Positions 8,303-17,126 of a stretch of DNA of 64,000 nt are shown here, piece by piece. Source of the stretch: Rivibacter sp049446155 (lineage in GTDB: Bacteria; Pseudomonadota; Gammaproteobacteria; Burkholderiales; Burkholderiaceae_C). The position numbers and the translations under genes were made by a program. The stretch lies in NCBI RefSeq assembly GCF_049446155.1, contig NZ_JBMSEE010000002.1, forward strand, positions 558,001 to 622,000, in the 5' to 3' direction. Below the pieces are notes generated by a model that saw only the letters and a program-made list of their open reading frames with translations, did not search any database and was not told the origin of the DNA. Position 1 is the stretch's first letter, and the number at the start of each line of letters is the position of its first letter.

Positions 8303-9382
8303 GTGGGCTTTCTTGACGGATTGCTGGGCCGCAAACAGGGAGCGCTGGTCGGGTTGGACATCAGCTCGTCGAGCGTGAAACTGGTCGAACTCGGCCAGGC
8401 CTCGTCGGGTGAATACGTCCTCGAGCGCTTCGCGACCGAGAGCTTCGAAAAAGGCTGGATTCAGGACGGCCAGATCGAGAAGTTCGACGAAGTGGCCGAA
8501 GCCGTGCGGCGCGTGGTTGCCAAGAGTGGCACGCGCACCAAGCGCGTCGCAATGGCCATGCCCCAGTCGGCCGTGATCACGAAGAAGATCATGCTGCCGG
8601 CCGGCCTGCGCGATGAGGAACTCGAGATCCAGGTCGAGTCGGAGGCCAACCAGTACATCCCTTTTTCGCTCGACGAGGTGAGCCTCGACTTCTGCGTGGT
8701 CGGGCCGAGTTCGACATCGGCCGGTGACGTCGAGGTGCTGATCGCCGCGTCGCGCAAGGATCGCGTCCAGGATCGTCAGGGGCTCGCCGAGGCGGCCGGT
8801 CTCAAGCCGGTGGTGCTGGATGTCGAGTCGCATGCCTCCCGTCTGGCGATGAGCCGCGTGGTGGCGGGTCTGCCCAACGGCGGCAAGGACGCGCTGGTGG
8901 CGCTGTTCGAGATCGGCGCCGAGACGACCAGCCTCAAGGTGCTGCGAGACGAGGACCTCCTCTACGACCGCGACCAGGCTTTCGGCGGCTCCCAGCTCAC
9001 ACAGCTGATCTCGCGCCAATACGGCTTCTCGTTCGAAGAAGCGGAGCAGAAGAAGCTCGCGAATGATTTGCCGGAGGACTACGAGTCCTCGCTGCTGAGC
9101 CCTTTTGTCGATAGCTTGTCGCAGGAAATAGGCCGGGCGCTGCAGTACTTCTTCACCAGCACGCCGCACCACAAGGTGCACTACGTGATGCTGGCCGGCG
9201 GCACCGCAACATTGCCGGGCTTGAAGGAGCGCGTGACCGAACTGACCGGTTTCGCATCGATGGTCGTGAATCCGTTCGACGGCATGCGCCTGGGTTCGGC
9301 CGTGCGTGAGAGCAAGCTGCGTCGGGAGGCTCCGGCCTATCTGACTGCATGCGGTCTGGCGATGCGGAGGTTCCTGCAATGA
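8303..9382 (+). CDS. pilM: Type IV pilus inner-membrane platform protein PilM
   Basis: Actin-like (FtsA-fold) cytoplasmic ATP-binding protein, 359 aa. It recruits the PilN N-terminal peptide and links the pilus motor to the alignment complex. Motifs seen are the first phosphate loop LVGLDISSSSVKLVEL, the second phosphate region FEIGAETTSLKVL and the adenosine motif LAGGTATLPGL. The start is GTG at 8303 with a GGGGGA ribosome site; no ATG lies nearby before the conserved N-terminus. It is the first gene of pilMNOPQ, and its stop overlaps pilN as ATGA. Length matches the family. Confidence 0.95.
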   Translation: MGFLDGLLGRKQGALVGLDISSSSVKLVELGQASSGEYVLERFATESFEKGWIQDGQIEKFDEVAEAVRRVVAKSGTRTKRVAMAMPQSAVITKKIMLPAGLRDEELEIQVESEANQYIPFSLDEVSLDFCVVGPSSTSAGDVEVLIAASRKDRVQDRQGLAEAAGLKPVVLDVESHASRLAMSRVVAGLPNGGKDALVALFEIGAETTSLKVLRDEDLLYDRDQAFGGSQLTQLISRQYGFSFEEAEQKKLANDLPEDYESSLLSPFVDSLSQEIGRALQYFFTSTPHHKVHYVMLAGGTATLPGLKERVTELTGFASMVVNPFDGMRLGSAVRESKLRREAPAYLTACGLAMRRFLQ

Positions 9383-10011
9383 TTTTGATCAACCTGCTGC
9401 CGCACCGCGAAGAGCGTCGGCAGCGGCGCAAGCAGGCCTTCTATGCCGGCCTTGGTCTGTCGGCCGTGGTCGGCGCGCTGATCGTCGCGCTTTGGTTGGG
9501 TGTGCTGCAGCAGCTGATCTCGGGTCAGCAAGACCGCAACAACTATCTCTCCGCCGAGATCAAGAAGCTCGAGGAGCAGATCAAGGACATCGCGACGCTC
9601 AAGGCCGAGATCGAGGCGCTGAAGGCGCGCCAGAAGGCAGTCGAGAATCTGCAGACCGATCGAAACATGCCGGTGCACCTGCTCAACGAGCTGGTGAAGC
9701 AGACACCCGAAGGCGTTTATCTCGTCTCGATCAAGCAGACGGGGCAGGTCGTCGCCATCAACGGCATTGCCCAGACCAACGAGCGCGTGTCGGAGTTTCT
9801 GCGCAACACGGCCTACAACTCCGAGTGGGTCGAGAAGCCGGAACTCGTCGAGATCAAGGCGGCGAACGTTCAGACCGCGACGCGCGAGCAGAAGCGTCTG
9901 TTCGACTTCTCGGTGCGCGTGACGCTCAAGCGGCCGCAAGACAAGGAAGCCCAGGACAACAAGCCCGCTCCGGGCGCAGCACCGGCTGCGGTGCCGACCA
10001 AGACGTCCTGA
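9379..10011 (+). CDS. pilN: Type IV pilus alignment protein PilN
   Basis: Bitopic inner-membrane protein, 210 aa. The short cytoplasmic N-terminus MILINLLPHREE is the conserved PilM-binding motif. It is followed by one membrane helix (about residues 22-44), a periplasmic coiled coil (about 50-95) and a ferredoxin-like domain. It forms heterodimers with PilO that connect the motor side to PilP and PilQ. The ATG at 9379 overlaps the pilM stop (ATGA) with GCGGAGG upstream. An in-frame longer reading from 9349 would displace the LINLLPHR motif and was rejected. Confidence 0.94.
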   Translation: MILINLLPHREERRQRRKQAFYAGLGLSAVVGALIVALWLGVLQQLISGQQDRNNYLSAEIKKLEEQIKDIATLKAEIEALKARQKAVENLQTDRNMPVHLLNELVKQTPEGVYLVSIKQTGQVVAINGIAQTNERVSEFLRNTAYNSEWVEKPELVEIKAANVQTATREQKRLFDFSVRVTLKRPQDKEAQDNKPAPGAAPAAVPTKTS

Positions 10012-10021
10012 GGAGGGTTCG

Positions 10022-10714
10022 ATGGCGACCGCCGGCAAACTCAATCTCGATCTCAATTCGGTCTTCGTACAGGCGCAGCAGCAGTTCCGCGGGCTCAATC
10101 CCAATGAGCCGGGGCAGTGGCCGATCCTGCCGAAGCTTGCGACTTTCGCTGCCGTGGCTGCGGCCGTGGTGGTGGTCGGATGGTTCGTCCTGCTGACGGA
10201 CAAGCACGACGAGCTGGAGGCCGAGCGCAATCGCGAGCCCGCGCTGCGCGCGGACTATCGAGCGAAGCTTGCGCAGGCCGTGAACCTGGAAGAGCTGCGC
10301 AAGCAGAAGATCCAGGTGCAGGAGTACGTGACGCAGCTGGAGAAGCAGCTTCCCGGCAAGGCCGAGATGGATGCACTGCTGTCGGATATCAACCAGGCTG
10401 GTCTGGGTCGTGGCTTGCAGTTCGAGCTGTTCAAGCCGGGCCAGGTGGCGGTGCGTGACTATTACGCGGAGCTGCCGATCAACATCAGGGTGACCGGTCG
10501 CTATCACGACATTGGCTCGTTCGCGGCCGACATTGCCAACCTGTCGCGGATCGTGACGCTGCACGATCTGCAGATCGTGCCGACGCAAGGTCAAGGTGCC
10601 GGTGGGACGCTCACGATGGATGCGCTGACGCGCACCTATCGCTACCTCGATCAGAGCGAGATCGATGCGCAGCGTGCCGCGCAGGCTGCGGCCAAGAAGG
10701 GAGCCAAGCCATGA
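10022..10714 (+). CDS. pilO: Type IV pilus alignment protein PilO
   Basis: Inner-membrane partner of PilN, 230 aa. A cytoplasmic N-terminus containing the typical FRGLNPNEPGQWP block precedes one membrane helix (about residues 42-60). A periplasmic coiled coil (about 62-115) and a ferredoxin-like globular domain (QFELFKPG...LPINIRVTGRYHDIGSFAADIANLSRIV) follow. The final residues form an Ala/Lys-rich tail. It starts 10 bp after pilN behind a strong GGAGGG site, and its stop overlaps pilP as ATGA. Function is assigned from family and gene order. Confidence 0.94.
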   Translation: MATAGKLNLDLNSVFVQAQQQFRGLNPNEPGQWPILPKLATFAAVAAAVVVVGWFVLLTDKHDELEAERNREPALRADYRAKLAQAVNLEELRKQKIQVQEYVTQLEKQLPGKAEMDALLSDINQAGLGRGLQFELFKPGQVAVRDYYAELPINIRVTGRYHDIGSFAADIANLSRIVTLHDLQIVPTQGQGAGGTLTMDALTRTYRYLDQSEIDAQRAAQAAAKKGAKP

Positions 10715-11256
10715 TGCGCCGCCGCTCGCGCGTGATCGGCTTGACGGCCGTGGTCGTTGCCGCATCGCTTCTGGCCGGCTGCGGCGGAGAACAAGAAGAG
10801 CTCGATGCCTGGATGGCGCAACAGCGGCGCGAGGTCAAGCCCAATGTGCCGCCGCTGACGCCGCCAAAGCGGTTCGATCCGCAGCCCTATGACGAGGCTC
10901 GAAGCGTCGAGCCGTTCAGCACGCAGAAGCTGACGGTGGCGCTCAAGCAGGAGGCGCGGCAGCCGAACTCCATGCTGGCCGCCGAGATGAACCGCCGCAA
11001 GGAGCCGCTCGAGGCCTATCCGCTCGATTCGATGGCGATGGTGGGTAGCGTCTCGCGCGTGGGTCGACAGTTCGCACTGATGAAGGTCGACAACCTGCTC
11101 TATCAGGTCAAGGTGGGCGACTACCTCGGCCAGAACTACGGCAAGGTCACGAAGATCACCGAGACCGAAGTCGCGGTGCGCGAGATCGTGCAGGACGCGG
11201 CCGGCGAATGGATTGAACGCCCGGCGACCCTCCAGTTGCAGGAGAAGGGGCGATGA
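10711..11256 (+). CDS. pilP: Type IV pilus lipoprotein PilP
   Basis: Inner-membrane-anchored lipoprotein, 181 aa, that links PilNO to the PilQ secretin. The signal sequence ends with lipobox LLAGC (Cys24). A long disordered, proline-rich linker (about residues 40-95) is followed by the small beta-sandwich HR-like domain with GSVSRVGRQFALMKVDN and VKVGDYLGQNYGKVTKI, the family signature. Two adjacent ATG codons are possible starts; the first overlaps the pilO stop. The end overlaps pilQ as ATGA. Confidence 0.94.
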   Translation: MMRRRSRVIGLTAVVVAASLLAGCGGEQEELDAWMAQQRREVKPNVPPLTPPKRFDPQPYDEARSVEPFSTQKLTVALKQEARQPNSMLAAEMNRRKEPLEAYPLDSMAMVGSVSRVGRQFALMKVDNLLYQVKVGDYLGQNYGKVTKITETEVAVREIVQDAAGEWIERPATLQLQEKGR

Positions 11257-13469
11257 AGAACATGCAGGAGAGAACCATGAATCACTGGCGCGCGCCGCTT
11301 GTCGCGCTGGCGCTGTTCTTGACCGCCGCGAGCTCGTGGGCGCAGAACGCGATCCAGTCGATCAACAGCAGCCAGCAAGGCGGCACCGACGTTGTTCGCA
11401 TCGAGTTGAGCGAACCGCTGTCGGCTCTGCCTCAGGGGTTCGCCGTCCAGACGCCGCCGCGCATCGCGATCGATCTGCCGGGAGTCTCCAACGCGATCGG
11501 GCGCAATTCGGTCGAACTCAATCAGGGCATCCTGCGCTCAGCAACCGTTGCCCAGGCCGGGGACCGCACGCGCCTCGTGCTGAACCTGAAACAAGCGGCC
11601 AACTACCAGGCGCAATTGCAGGGCAAGACCCTGCTGTTGTTCGTTGCGCCGGGTGCCATCGACCCGGCGGTGATGGCTGCCGCGCCGGCTCCGGCTGCGA
11701 CCGCCGCTGCCCCGACGCATTTTGCCGAGAGCCTCAACACGACGCCTCAGTCGCTGCGCAACATCGACTTTCGCCGCGGCAGCGACGGCGCTGGTCGCGT
11801 GATCGTCGACCTGCCGAGCAATCAGGTCGGCGTGGACATTCGCCAGCAAGGGCAATCGCTCGTCGTCGAATTCCTGAAGTCGAATGTGCCCGTCTCGCTG
11901 AGCCGGCGCCTCGATGTCACGGACTTCGGCACGCCCGTGAAGACGATTGCAACCTCGCAGTCCGGCGACAAGGTTCGAATGGTCGTCGAACCGACCGGTG
12001 TGTGGGAGCACAGCGCTTATCAGACGGACAACCAGTTCGTGCTGGAGGTGCGCCCGCAGAAGGTCGATCCGAACAAGCTGACGCAAGGCCCTGGCTACAG
12101 CGGCGAGAAGCTGTCGCTCAATTTCCAGAGCATCGAGGTGCGTGCGCTGCTGCAGGTCATCGCTGATTTCACGAACTTCAACGTCGTGACGAGCGATACG
12201 GTGACCGGCAACGTCACGCTGCGGCTGAAGGATGTGCCTTGGGATCAGGCGCTGGACATCATCCTGCAGGCCAAGGGCCTCGGCGTGCGCAAGACCGGCA
12301 ATGTGCTGTGGATTGCGCCGAAGGACGAGATCGCGGCGAAGGAGAAGCTGGAACTCGAATCCAAGGCGCAGATTGCGTCACTGGAGCCGGTGCGCACACA
12401 GGCATTCCAGCTCAATTACACCAAGGCCGAGGACGTCGCCAAGGGCCTGACGGGTCAGTTGGCCGGGCAGGGTGGTTCCGGTGGTTCTGGCGGCGGTTCC
12501 AACTCGGGCCGCATCTTGTCGCCGCGTGGCAGCGTCGTATACGAGACGCGAACCAACCAGCTGTTTATCAGCGACATCCCGTCGAAGCTTGAAGAAGTGG
12601 CGCAGATGATCGCCCGCATCGACATCCCTGTGCGCCAGGTGATGATCGAGGCCCGCATCGTCGAAGCGTCCGACACCTTCGGCCGCACGCTCGGCGCCAA
12701 GCTGGGTACCACCGACCGCTCGGTCACCAACGGTGTTCAGCCGGGCTGGAGCGTGGGCGGCAACAGCCGCACGGCCATCGGCGGCAACTATTACGGCCTG
12801 AGTGGCTCGACGCAGCAGTCTCTGCCGGTCAATGCGGCCGGCAATGTGGTCGGAACCCTCTCCGCCAGCAGCTATTTCGTGAACCTCCCGGCGGTCGGTT
12901 TGAATGACTATGACCCGGCCACGTTTGCTGTCTCCTTGTTCAGTTCGGCGATGAACCGCTTCCTGAATCTCGAGCTGTCCGCGCTGGAAGCCGACGGCAA
13001 GGGCAAGGTGGTGTCCAGCCCGCGCGTGATCACCGCCGACCAGGTCAAGGCGCTCATTGAGCAGGGCACCGAGATCCCTTATCAGACGGCGACCTCCAGT
13101 GGCGCGACGGCCATCCAGTTCCGCAAAGCGACGCTGAAACTGGAAGTCACGCCGCAGATCACCCCTGAAGGCAACATCATTCTCGATGTCGATGTGAACA
13201 AGGACAGCCCGGGCACGACGACGGCCGCTGGCATCCTGATCAACACCAAGCACGTCAAGACGCAAGTGCTGGTCGACAACGGCGGTACGGTCGTCATCGG
13301 CGGCATCTTCGAGCAGAACGAGTCCGTCAACGAGACGAAGGTGCCTCTGTTGGGCGATGTGCCGTTCATGGGGGCGCTGTTCCGATCGAAGACTCGGAAT
13401 GCCCAGAAGACTGAGTTGCTGGTATTTCTGACACCCAAGGTGATTACCGATCGATCCGGTGTGCGCTGA
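11253..13469 (+). CDS. pilQ: Type IV pilus secretin PilQ
   Basis: Outer-membrane secretin, 738 aa, through which the pilus (and in competent species DNA) passes. A signal peptide ending ASSWAQ is followed by two AMIN peptidoglycan-binding domains (about residues 32-130 and 160-255), a short secretin/TonB N0-type domain with LSLNFQSIEVRALLQVIADFT (about 285-355), and an N1 domain interrupted by a Gly/Ser-rich loop near 405-420. The C-terminal secretin barrel holds KVVSSPRV and VIGGIFEQNE. Two starts are plausible. ATG 11253 overlaps pilP, while ATG 11277 (residue 9) has AGGAGAG in front and gives a cleaner signal peptide. Last canonical gene of the pil operon. Confidence 0.95.
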   Translation: MKNMQERTMNHWRAPLVALALFLTAASSWAQNAIQSINSSQQGGTDVVRIELSEPLSALPQGFAVQTPPRIAIDLPGVSNAIGRNSVELNQGILRSATVAQAGDRTRLVLNLKQAANYQAQLQGKTLLLFVAPGAIDPAVMAAAPAPAATAAAPTHFAESLNTTPQSLRNIDFRRGSDGAGRVIVDLPSNQVGVDIRQQGQSLVVEFLKSNVPVSLSRRLDVTDFGTPVKTIATSQSGDKVRMVVEPTGVWEHSAYQTDNQFVLEVRPQKVDPNKLTQGPGYSGEKLSLNFQSIEVRALLQVIADFTNFNVVTSDTVTGNVTLRLKDVPWDQALDIILQAKGLGVRKTGNVLWIAPKDEIAAKEKLELESKAQIASLEPVRTQAFQLNYTKAEDVAKGLTGQLAGQGGSGGSGGGSNSGRILSPRGSVVYETRTNQLFISDIPSKLEEVAQMIARIDIPVRQVMIEARIVEASDTFGRTLGAKLGTTDRSVTNGVQPGWSVGGNSRTAIGGNYYGLSGSTQQSLPVNAAGNVVGTLSASSYFVNLPAVGLNDYDPATFAVSLFSSAMNRFLNLELSALEADGKGKVVSSPRVITADQVKALIEQGTEIPYQTATSSGATAIQFRKATLKLEVTPQITPEGNIILDVDVNKDSPGTTTAAGILINTKHVKTQVLVDNGGTVVIGGIFEQNESVNETKVPLLGDVPFMGALFRSKTRNAQKTELLVFLTPKVITDRSGVR

Positions 13470-13507
13470 TTGCCCGTTCGACGAGGCGCTGATTTCAAGG
13501 GAAGCAA

Positions 13508-15379
13508 ATGAACAAGTGGCTCATGCGTTGGCTGGCGCTTCTGGCGAGTGCTGCCTTGCTAGTTGCGTGCGGCGGCGGCGCCGGTAGTGGTGACCCTCTG
13601 CCGGGGACCGACGATGGAGGCGGTGACGGCGACTCGACTGCCGCCGTCATTGAAGTCCTGGCCAGCTCCAATTCGGTGGGCACAGGAGGCGACACGATCA
13701 CGTTGACGGCCATCGTCAAGGATTCAAGCAACGCCGCCGTCGCCGATACGGTCCTGTCGTTCTCCACGAATACCGGTACCCTGTCCGGGGTATCTGCGAC
13801 GACCGACGACAACGGTGTCGCGACGGCGACCTTTGGCTCTGGATCGGACAAAAGTAATCGCACCGCCACGATCACCGTGACGTCTGGCTCCGCCACGGGG
13901 AGCATCGAGATCCCGGTCGAGGGGACCAAGCTCACTTATTCGGGTGCGACCACGCTGACCCTGGGCGCTTCTCAGTCCATGACGGTCACGGCGACCGATT
14001 CGAAGGGCAATGGTATTTCGGGTGCCGTCGTCACCGTCGCAAGTTCGCTTGGCAACGGTCTGTCTGCCTCGAGCGTGACCACGGACGCGCTTGGTCAAGC
14101 CAGCCTGACGTACACCGGCACCAACTCCGGTACTGATGCCGTCGACTTCGCCGGCGTGGGCGCGACGAGCACTCAGTCGATCGTCGTCAGCGGCGAGGAC
14201 TTCGCTTTTGTGAGCCCGGCGGCAAACACGCAAGTGGCCGTCGGCGCATCGCAGACGGTTAGCGTGCGCTATCGTCAAGGCGGCGTTGCCCAAGCCGGGC
14301 GCACGATCAACTTCGCCAGCACCATTGGGACGCTCAGCGCCTCTTCGGCCGTAACCAACGCGTCTGGCGTTGCGAGTGTGTCGATCAGTTCGACCTTTGC
14401 AGGCTCTGCTTCGCTGACGGCTTCGCTGCAGGGCGGTACCGCGCAGGCGACGCTGCCAATTAGCTTCGTTGCAACAACGCCTAACGCGCTCGTGCTCCAG
14501 GTGACGCCGACGGCCATTGGCCCGAATGCCGGCGGATCAACGACGAATCAAGCGACCGTACTTGCGAAAGTCACCGATGCAGCGGCGAATCCTGTTGCCG
14601 GTGTGACAGTGAACTTCAGTCAACTGCAGGACGCGAGCGGCGGCTCGCTTTCGCAGGCGTCGGCGGTCACGGACATCACGGGCCAAGCGAGTGTCAAGTA
14701 CATCTCCGGGGCGTCCAGCACGGCAAGCAATGGTGTGAAGCTCCACGCCGTGGTCGCATCGGTGCCATCGGTTACCGGGGACGCGTCGTTGACGGTGAGC
14801 CAGTCAGCGCTGTTCATTGCTCTTGGCACGGGCAACACGATCACGAACATCGATCCGCAGACCTACCAGAAGGACTATGTGGTCTACGTGACTGACGCCA
14901 ACGGTGTTGCGGTATCCGGTGTCACGATCACGGCGAAGGCGCTGCCGCAGAGGTACATGACCGGGTCGTTGACCTTTGTCGATCCCAGTTGGACCTATTC
15001 GTTGAATGTCCGTATTTGCGACAGTGAGGACCGCTTCTACGGTGAGACTGACGCTCGCAGCTACAACGGCGTGCTCGATAGCGGTGAGGATGCAAACTCG
15101 AACGGATCGCTTGAGCCCGGCAACGTTATCTCGATATCTCCGGGTAACGTTACGACGGATAGCAACGGTCGAGCCACGCTGTCGCTGATCTATGCGGAAA
15201 GCTATGCGCCGTGGGTCGAGCTCAAGCTTCAGGTTGAGGCGATCGTCAGTGGGACAGCCTCTTCGACCAGCTCGACTTTCGTTGTCCGTGGTTCTTCCTC
15301 GGACTTCAGCGACGAAACGGTACCACCTGCCGGTGTCGTAAGCCCATTCGGCGTGTCTAGTAGCTGCCCGCTCTTGTGA
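13508..15379 (+). CDS. Large Ig-repeat (Big_1/invasin-type) surface lipoprotein
   Basis: 623 aa. The signal peptide ends in lipobox LLVAC with the lipidated Cys at residue 21, followed by a Gly/Asp-rich linker. Four to five tandem bacterial Ig-like repeats follow (about residues 45-130, 138-230, 232-320, 323-432, 440-600). They are recognisable by recurring TTDDNGVATATF, TTDALGQASLTY, VTNASGVASVSI, VTDITGQASVKY and TTDSNGRATLSL strands, as in intimin/invasin Big_1 domains. In the last domain, GVLDSGEDANSNGSLEPG resembles an Asp/Asn-rich calcium-binding loop. It follows pilQ by 38 bp and ends 10 bp before aroK, so it may be co-transcribed with the pilus genes. Base composition is visibly less GC-rich than neighbours. 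Adhesion or pilus-linked surface function is inferred, not shown. Confidence 0.85.
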   Translation: MNKWLMRWLALLASAALLVACGGGAGSGDPLPGTDDGGGDGDSTAAVIEVLASSNSVGTGGDTITLTAIVKDSSNAAVADTVLSFSTNTGTLSGVSATTDDNGVATATFGSGSDKSNRTATITVTSGSATGSIEIPVEGTKLTYSGATTLTLGASQSMTVTATDSKGNGISGAVVTVASSLGNGLSASSVTTDALGQASLTYTGTNSGTDAVDFAGVGATSTQSIVVSGEDFAFVSPAANTQVAVGASQTVSVRYRQGGVAQAGRTINFASTIGTLSASSAVTNASGVASVSISSTFAGSASLTASLQGGTAQATLPISFVATTPNALVLQVTPTAIGPNAGGSTTNQATVLAKVTDAAANPVAGVTVNFSQLQDASGGSLSQASAVTDITGQASVKYISGASSTASNGVKLHAVVASVPSVTGDASLTVSQSALFIALGTGNTITNIDPQTYQKDYVVYVTDANGVAVSGVTITAKALPQRYMTGSLTFVDPSWTYSLNVRICDSEDRFYGETDARSYNGVLDSGEDANSNGSLEPGNVISISPGNVTTDSNGRATLSLIYAESYAPWVELKLQVEAIVSGTASSTSSTFVVRGSSSDFSDETVPPAGVVSPFGVSSSCPLL

Positions 15380-15389
15380 ACTTGCAGCG

Positions 15390-15974
15390 TTGCTCACGTC
15401 AATTGCGCTGATCGGCATGCCCGGCGGAGGCAAGTCCTCCGTCGGCCGCCAACTGGCCCGCAGGCTGGGGTGCCCCTTCCGGGACACCGACACCATCATC
15501 GAGGAGCGTATCGGCGAGCCGATACGCTCCTTTTTTGATCGCGAAGGCGAACCCCGCTTCCGCGACATCGAGCAGCAGGTGCTGCAGGGCTGTCTCGATC
15601 AAGCCGGCGAGGGCGTCCTCGCCACCGGCGGTGGCATCGTCGTGCGCGAAGCCAACCGGCGGTTGCTCAGCCAGCGCGCCGTCACGATCTACCTGCACAC
15701 CCCACCAGACGAGCTCGCTCGCCGGCTGCGTCACGACACGCACCGGCCGATGCTGCAAGTCGCGGATCCGCGCGCCAAGTTGCGCGAGCTGTACCGCGTT
15801 CGCGATCCGCTCTATCGCGAGACGGCACGCTTCGTCATCGAGACCGGTCGCCCGTCGGTGCCGACGCTCGTCGGCATGATCCTGATGCAGCTGGAGCTCG
15901 CCGGTTTGGTCGACCCGGCGCTCGTGCCTTCGCCGGTGGACCAGACCACGCTCTTCGGTCGCCGGGACGACTGA
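15390..15974 (+). CDS. aroK: Shikimate kinase AroK
   Basis: Cytoplasmic 194-aa kinase forming shikimate 3-phosphate in aromatic amino-acid synthesis. The P-loop is GMPGGGKSS (residues 9-17). The shikimate-binding FRDTDTIIEE and FFDREGEPRFRDIE follow, then ATGGGIV and the lid/ATP region with HRPML. The start is unusual: the only codon giving a complete N-terminus is TTG at 15390, because the first ATG (15418) would remove the beta strand before the P-loop. The ribosome site is weak. It begins 10 bp after the Ig lipoprotein stop, so it may depend on coupling. It is followed by aroB, the standard betaproteobacterial pair. Confidence 0.92.
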   Translation: MLTSIALIGMPGGGKSSVGRQLARRLGCPFRDTDTIIEERIGEPIRSFFDREGEPRFRDIEQQVLQGCLDQAGEGVLATGGGIVVREANRRLLSQRAVTIYLHTPPDELARRLRHDTHRPMLQVADPRAKLRELYRVRDPLYRETARFVIETGRPSVPTLVGMILMQLELAGLVDPALVPSPVDQTTLFGRRDD

Positions 15975-16007
15975 AAGCCACGCTGCAGCCACCGATACAC
16001 TGGCGGC

Positions 16008-17108
16008 ATGAGTGCTTCCCTTGCCGCTGCCGCGGACACTGTTCGCATTGCTCTCGGCGAACGCAGCTACGACATCCGCATCGGCGCCGGGCTGCTCGAC
16101 GACATGGCGTCCTATGAAGGCTTGCCCGCCGCGGCGGCCGCTGTCGTGTCCAACACGACGGTTGCTCCCCTGTATGGTCAACGGCTGCTGGACGTCTTGC
16201 GGCGCCGCCACCGACGCGTCGAACTGATCGAGCTGCCCGATGGCGAGGACCACAAGGACTGGCCGACGCTCAACCTGATATTCGATCGGCTGCTGGCCGC
16301 CGCTGCCGACCGCAAGACGACGCTCTATGCCCTCGGCGGCGGCGTGATCGGCGACATGACCGGCTTTGCCGCTGCCTGCTACATGCGCGGCGTTCCGTTC
16401 GTGCAGGTGCCGACGACGCTGCTGGCCCAGGTCGATTCGTCCGTCGGCGGCAAGACGGCGATCAACCACCCGCTCGGCAAGAACATGATCGGCGCGTTCT
16501 ACCAGCCGCTTCGTGTGATTGCCGACCTGGACACGCTGGCCACCCTGCCGGATCGTGAGCTCAAGGCCGGTATCGCCGAGATCATCAAGTACGGGCCCAT
16601 CGCCGATGCGCAGTTCCTGGGCTGGCTGGAGACATCGCTGGATGCGCTGCTGCGGCGCGACGAATCAGCCCTGCGCCATGCCGTGCGCCGCTCGTGCGAG
16701 ATCAAGGCGCAAGTCGTCGGTGCCGACGAACGGGAATCTGGCTTGCGCGCCATCCTCAACTTCGGCCACACGTTCGGCCATGCGATCGAGGCAGGCCTCG
16801 GCTACGGCCAATGGCTGCATGGAGAGGCCGTCGGTTGCGGCATGGTGATGGCCACGCAGTTGTCGGTCCACCTGGGCCGGCTCGATGCTGCGGACGCGAA
16901 GCGAATCGTCGGCTTGATCGAACGCGCCGGCCTGCCGACCCGGGGGCCGGACCTCGGCACCGATCGTTATCTCGAGCTGATGCGCGTCGACAAGAAGGCC
17001 GAGGATGGCGATATTCGCTTCGTGGTCCTCGACGGCCTGGGCCAAGCCAGCGTGACTGCCGCTCCCGACGCCGCGGTTCGCGAGGTCCTGGCGGCCTGTG
17101 TCGGCTGA
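16008..17108 (+). CDS. aroB: 3-Dehydroquinate synthase AroB
   Basis: NAD- and divalent-metal-dependent cytoplasmic enzyme, 366 aa, converting DAHP to 3-dehydroquinate, the second step of the shikimate pathway. Family blocks are LPDGEDHKDW, the NAD-binding ALGGGVIGDMTGFAAA, the PTTLLAQVDSSVGGKTAINHPLGKNMIG block, and the metal-ligand histidines in LNFGHTFGHAIE and WLHGEAV. Length is normal. It lies 33 bp downstream of aroK and 18 bp before the dGTPase gene, consistent with one operon. Confidence 0.96.
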   Translation: MSASLAAAADTVRIALGERSYDIRIGAGLLDDMASYEGLPAAAAAVVSNTTVAPLYGQRLLDVLRRRHRRVELIELPDGEDHKDWPTLNLIFDRLLAAAADRKTTLYALGGGVIGDMTGFAAACYMRGVPFVQVPTTLLAQVDSSVGGKTAINHPLGKNMIGAFYQPLRVIADLDTLATLPDRELKAGIAEIIKYGPIADAQFLGWLETSLDALLRRDESALRHAVRRSCEIKAQVVGADERESGLRAILNFGHTFGHAIEAGLGYGQWLHGEAVGCGMVMATQLSVHLGRLDAADAKRIVGLIERAGLPTRGPDLGTDRYLELMRVDKKAEDGDIRFVVLDGLGQASVTAAPDAAVREVLAACVG

Positions 17109-17126
17109 CGGCCGTCGGCGCAACCG

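Noticed and set aside
15418..15420. ATG start for aroK
   Set aside because: It would delete the strand before the P-loop and start within GMPGGGKS, giving a non-functional kinase.
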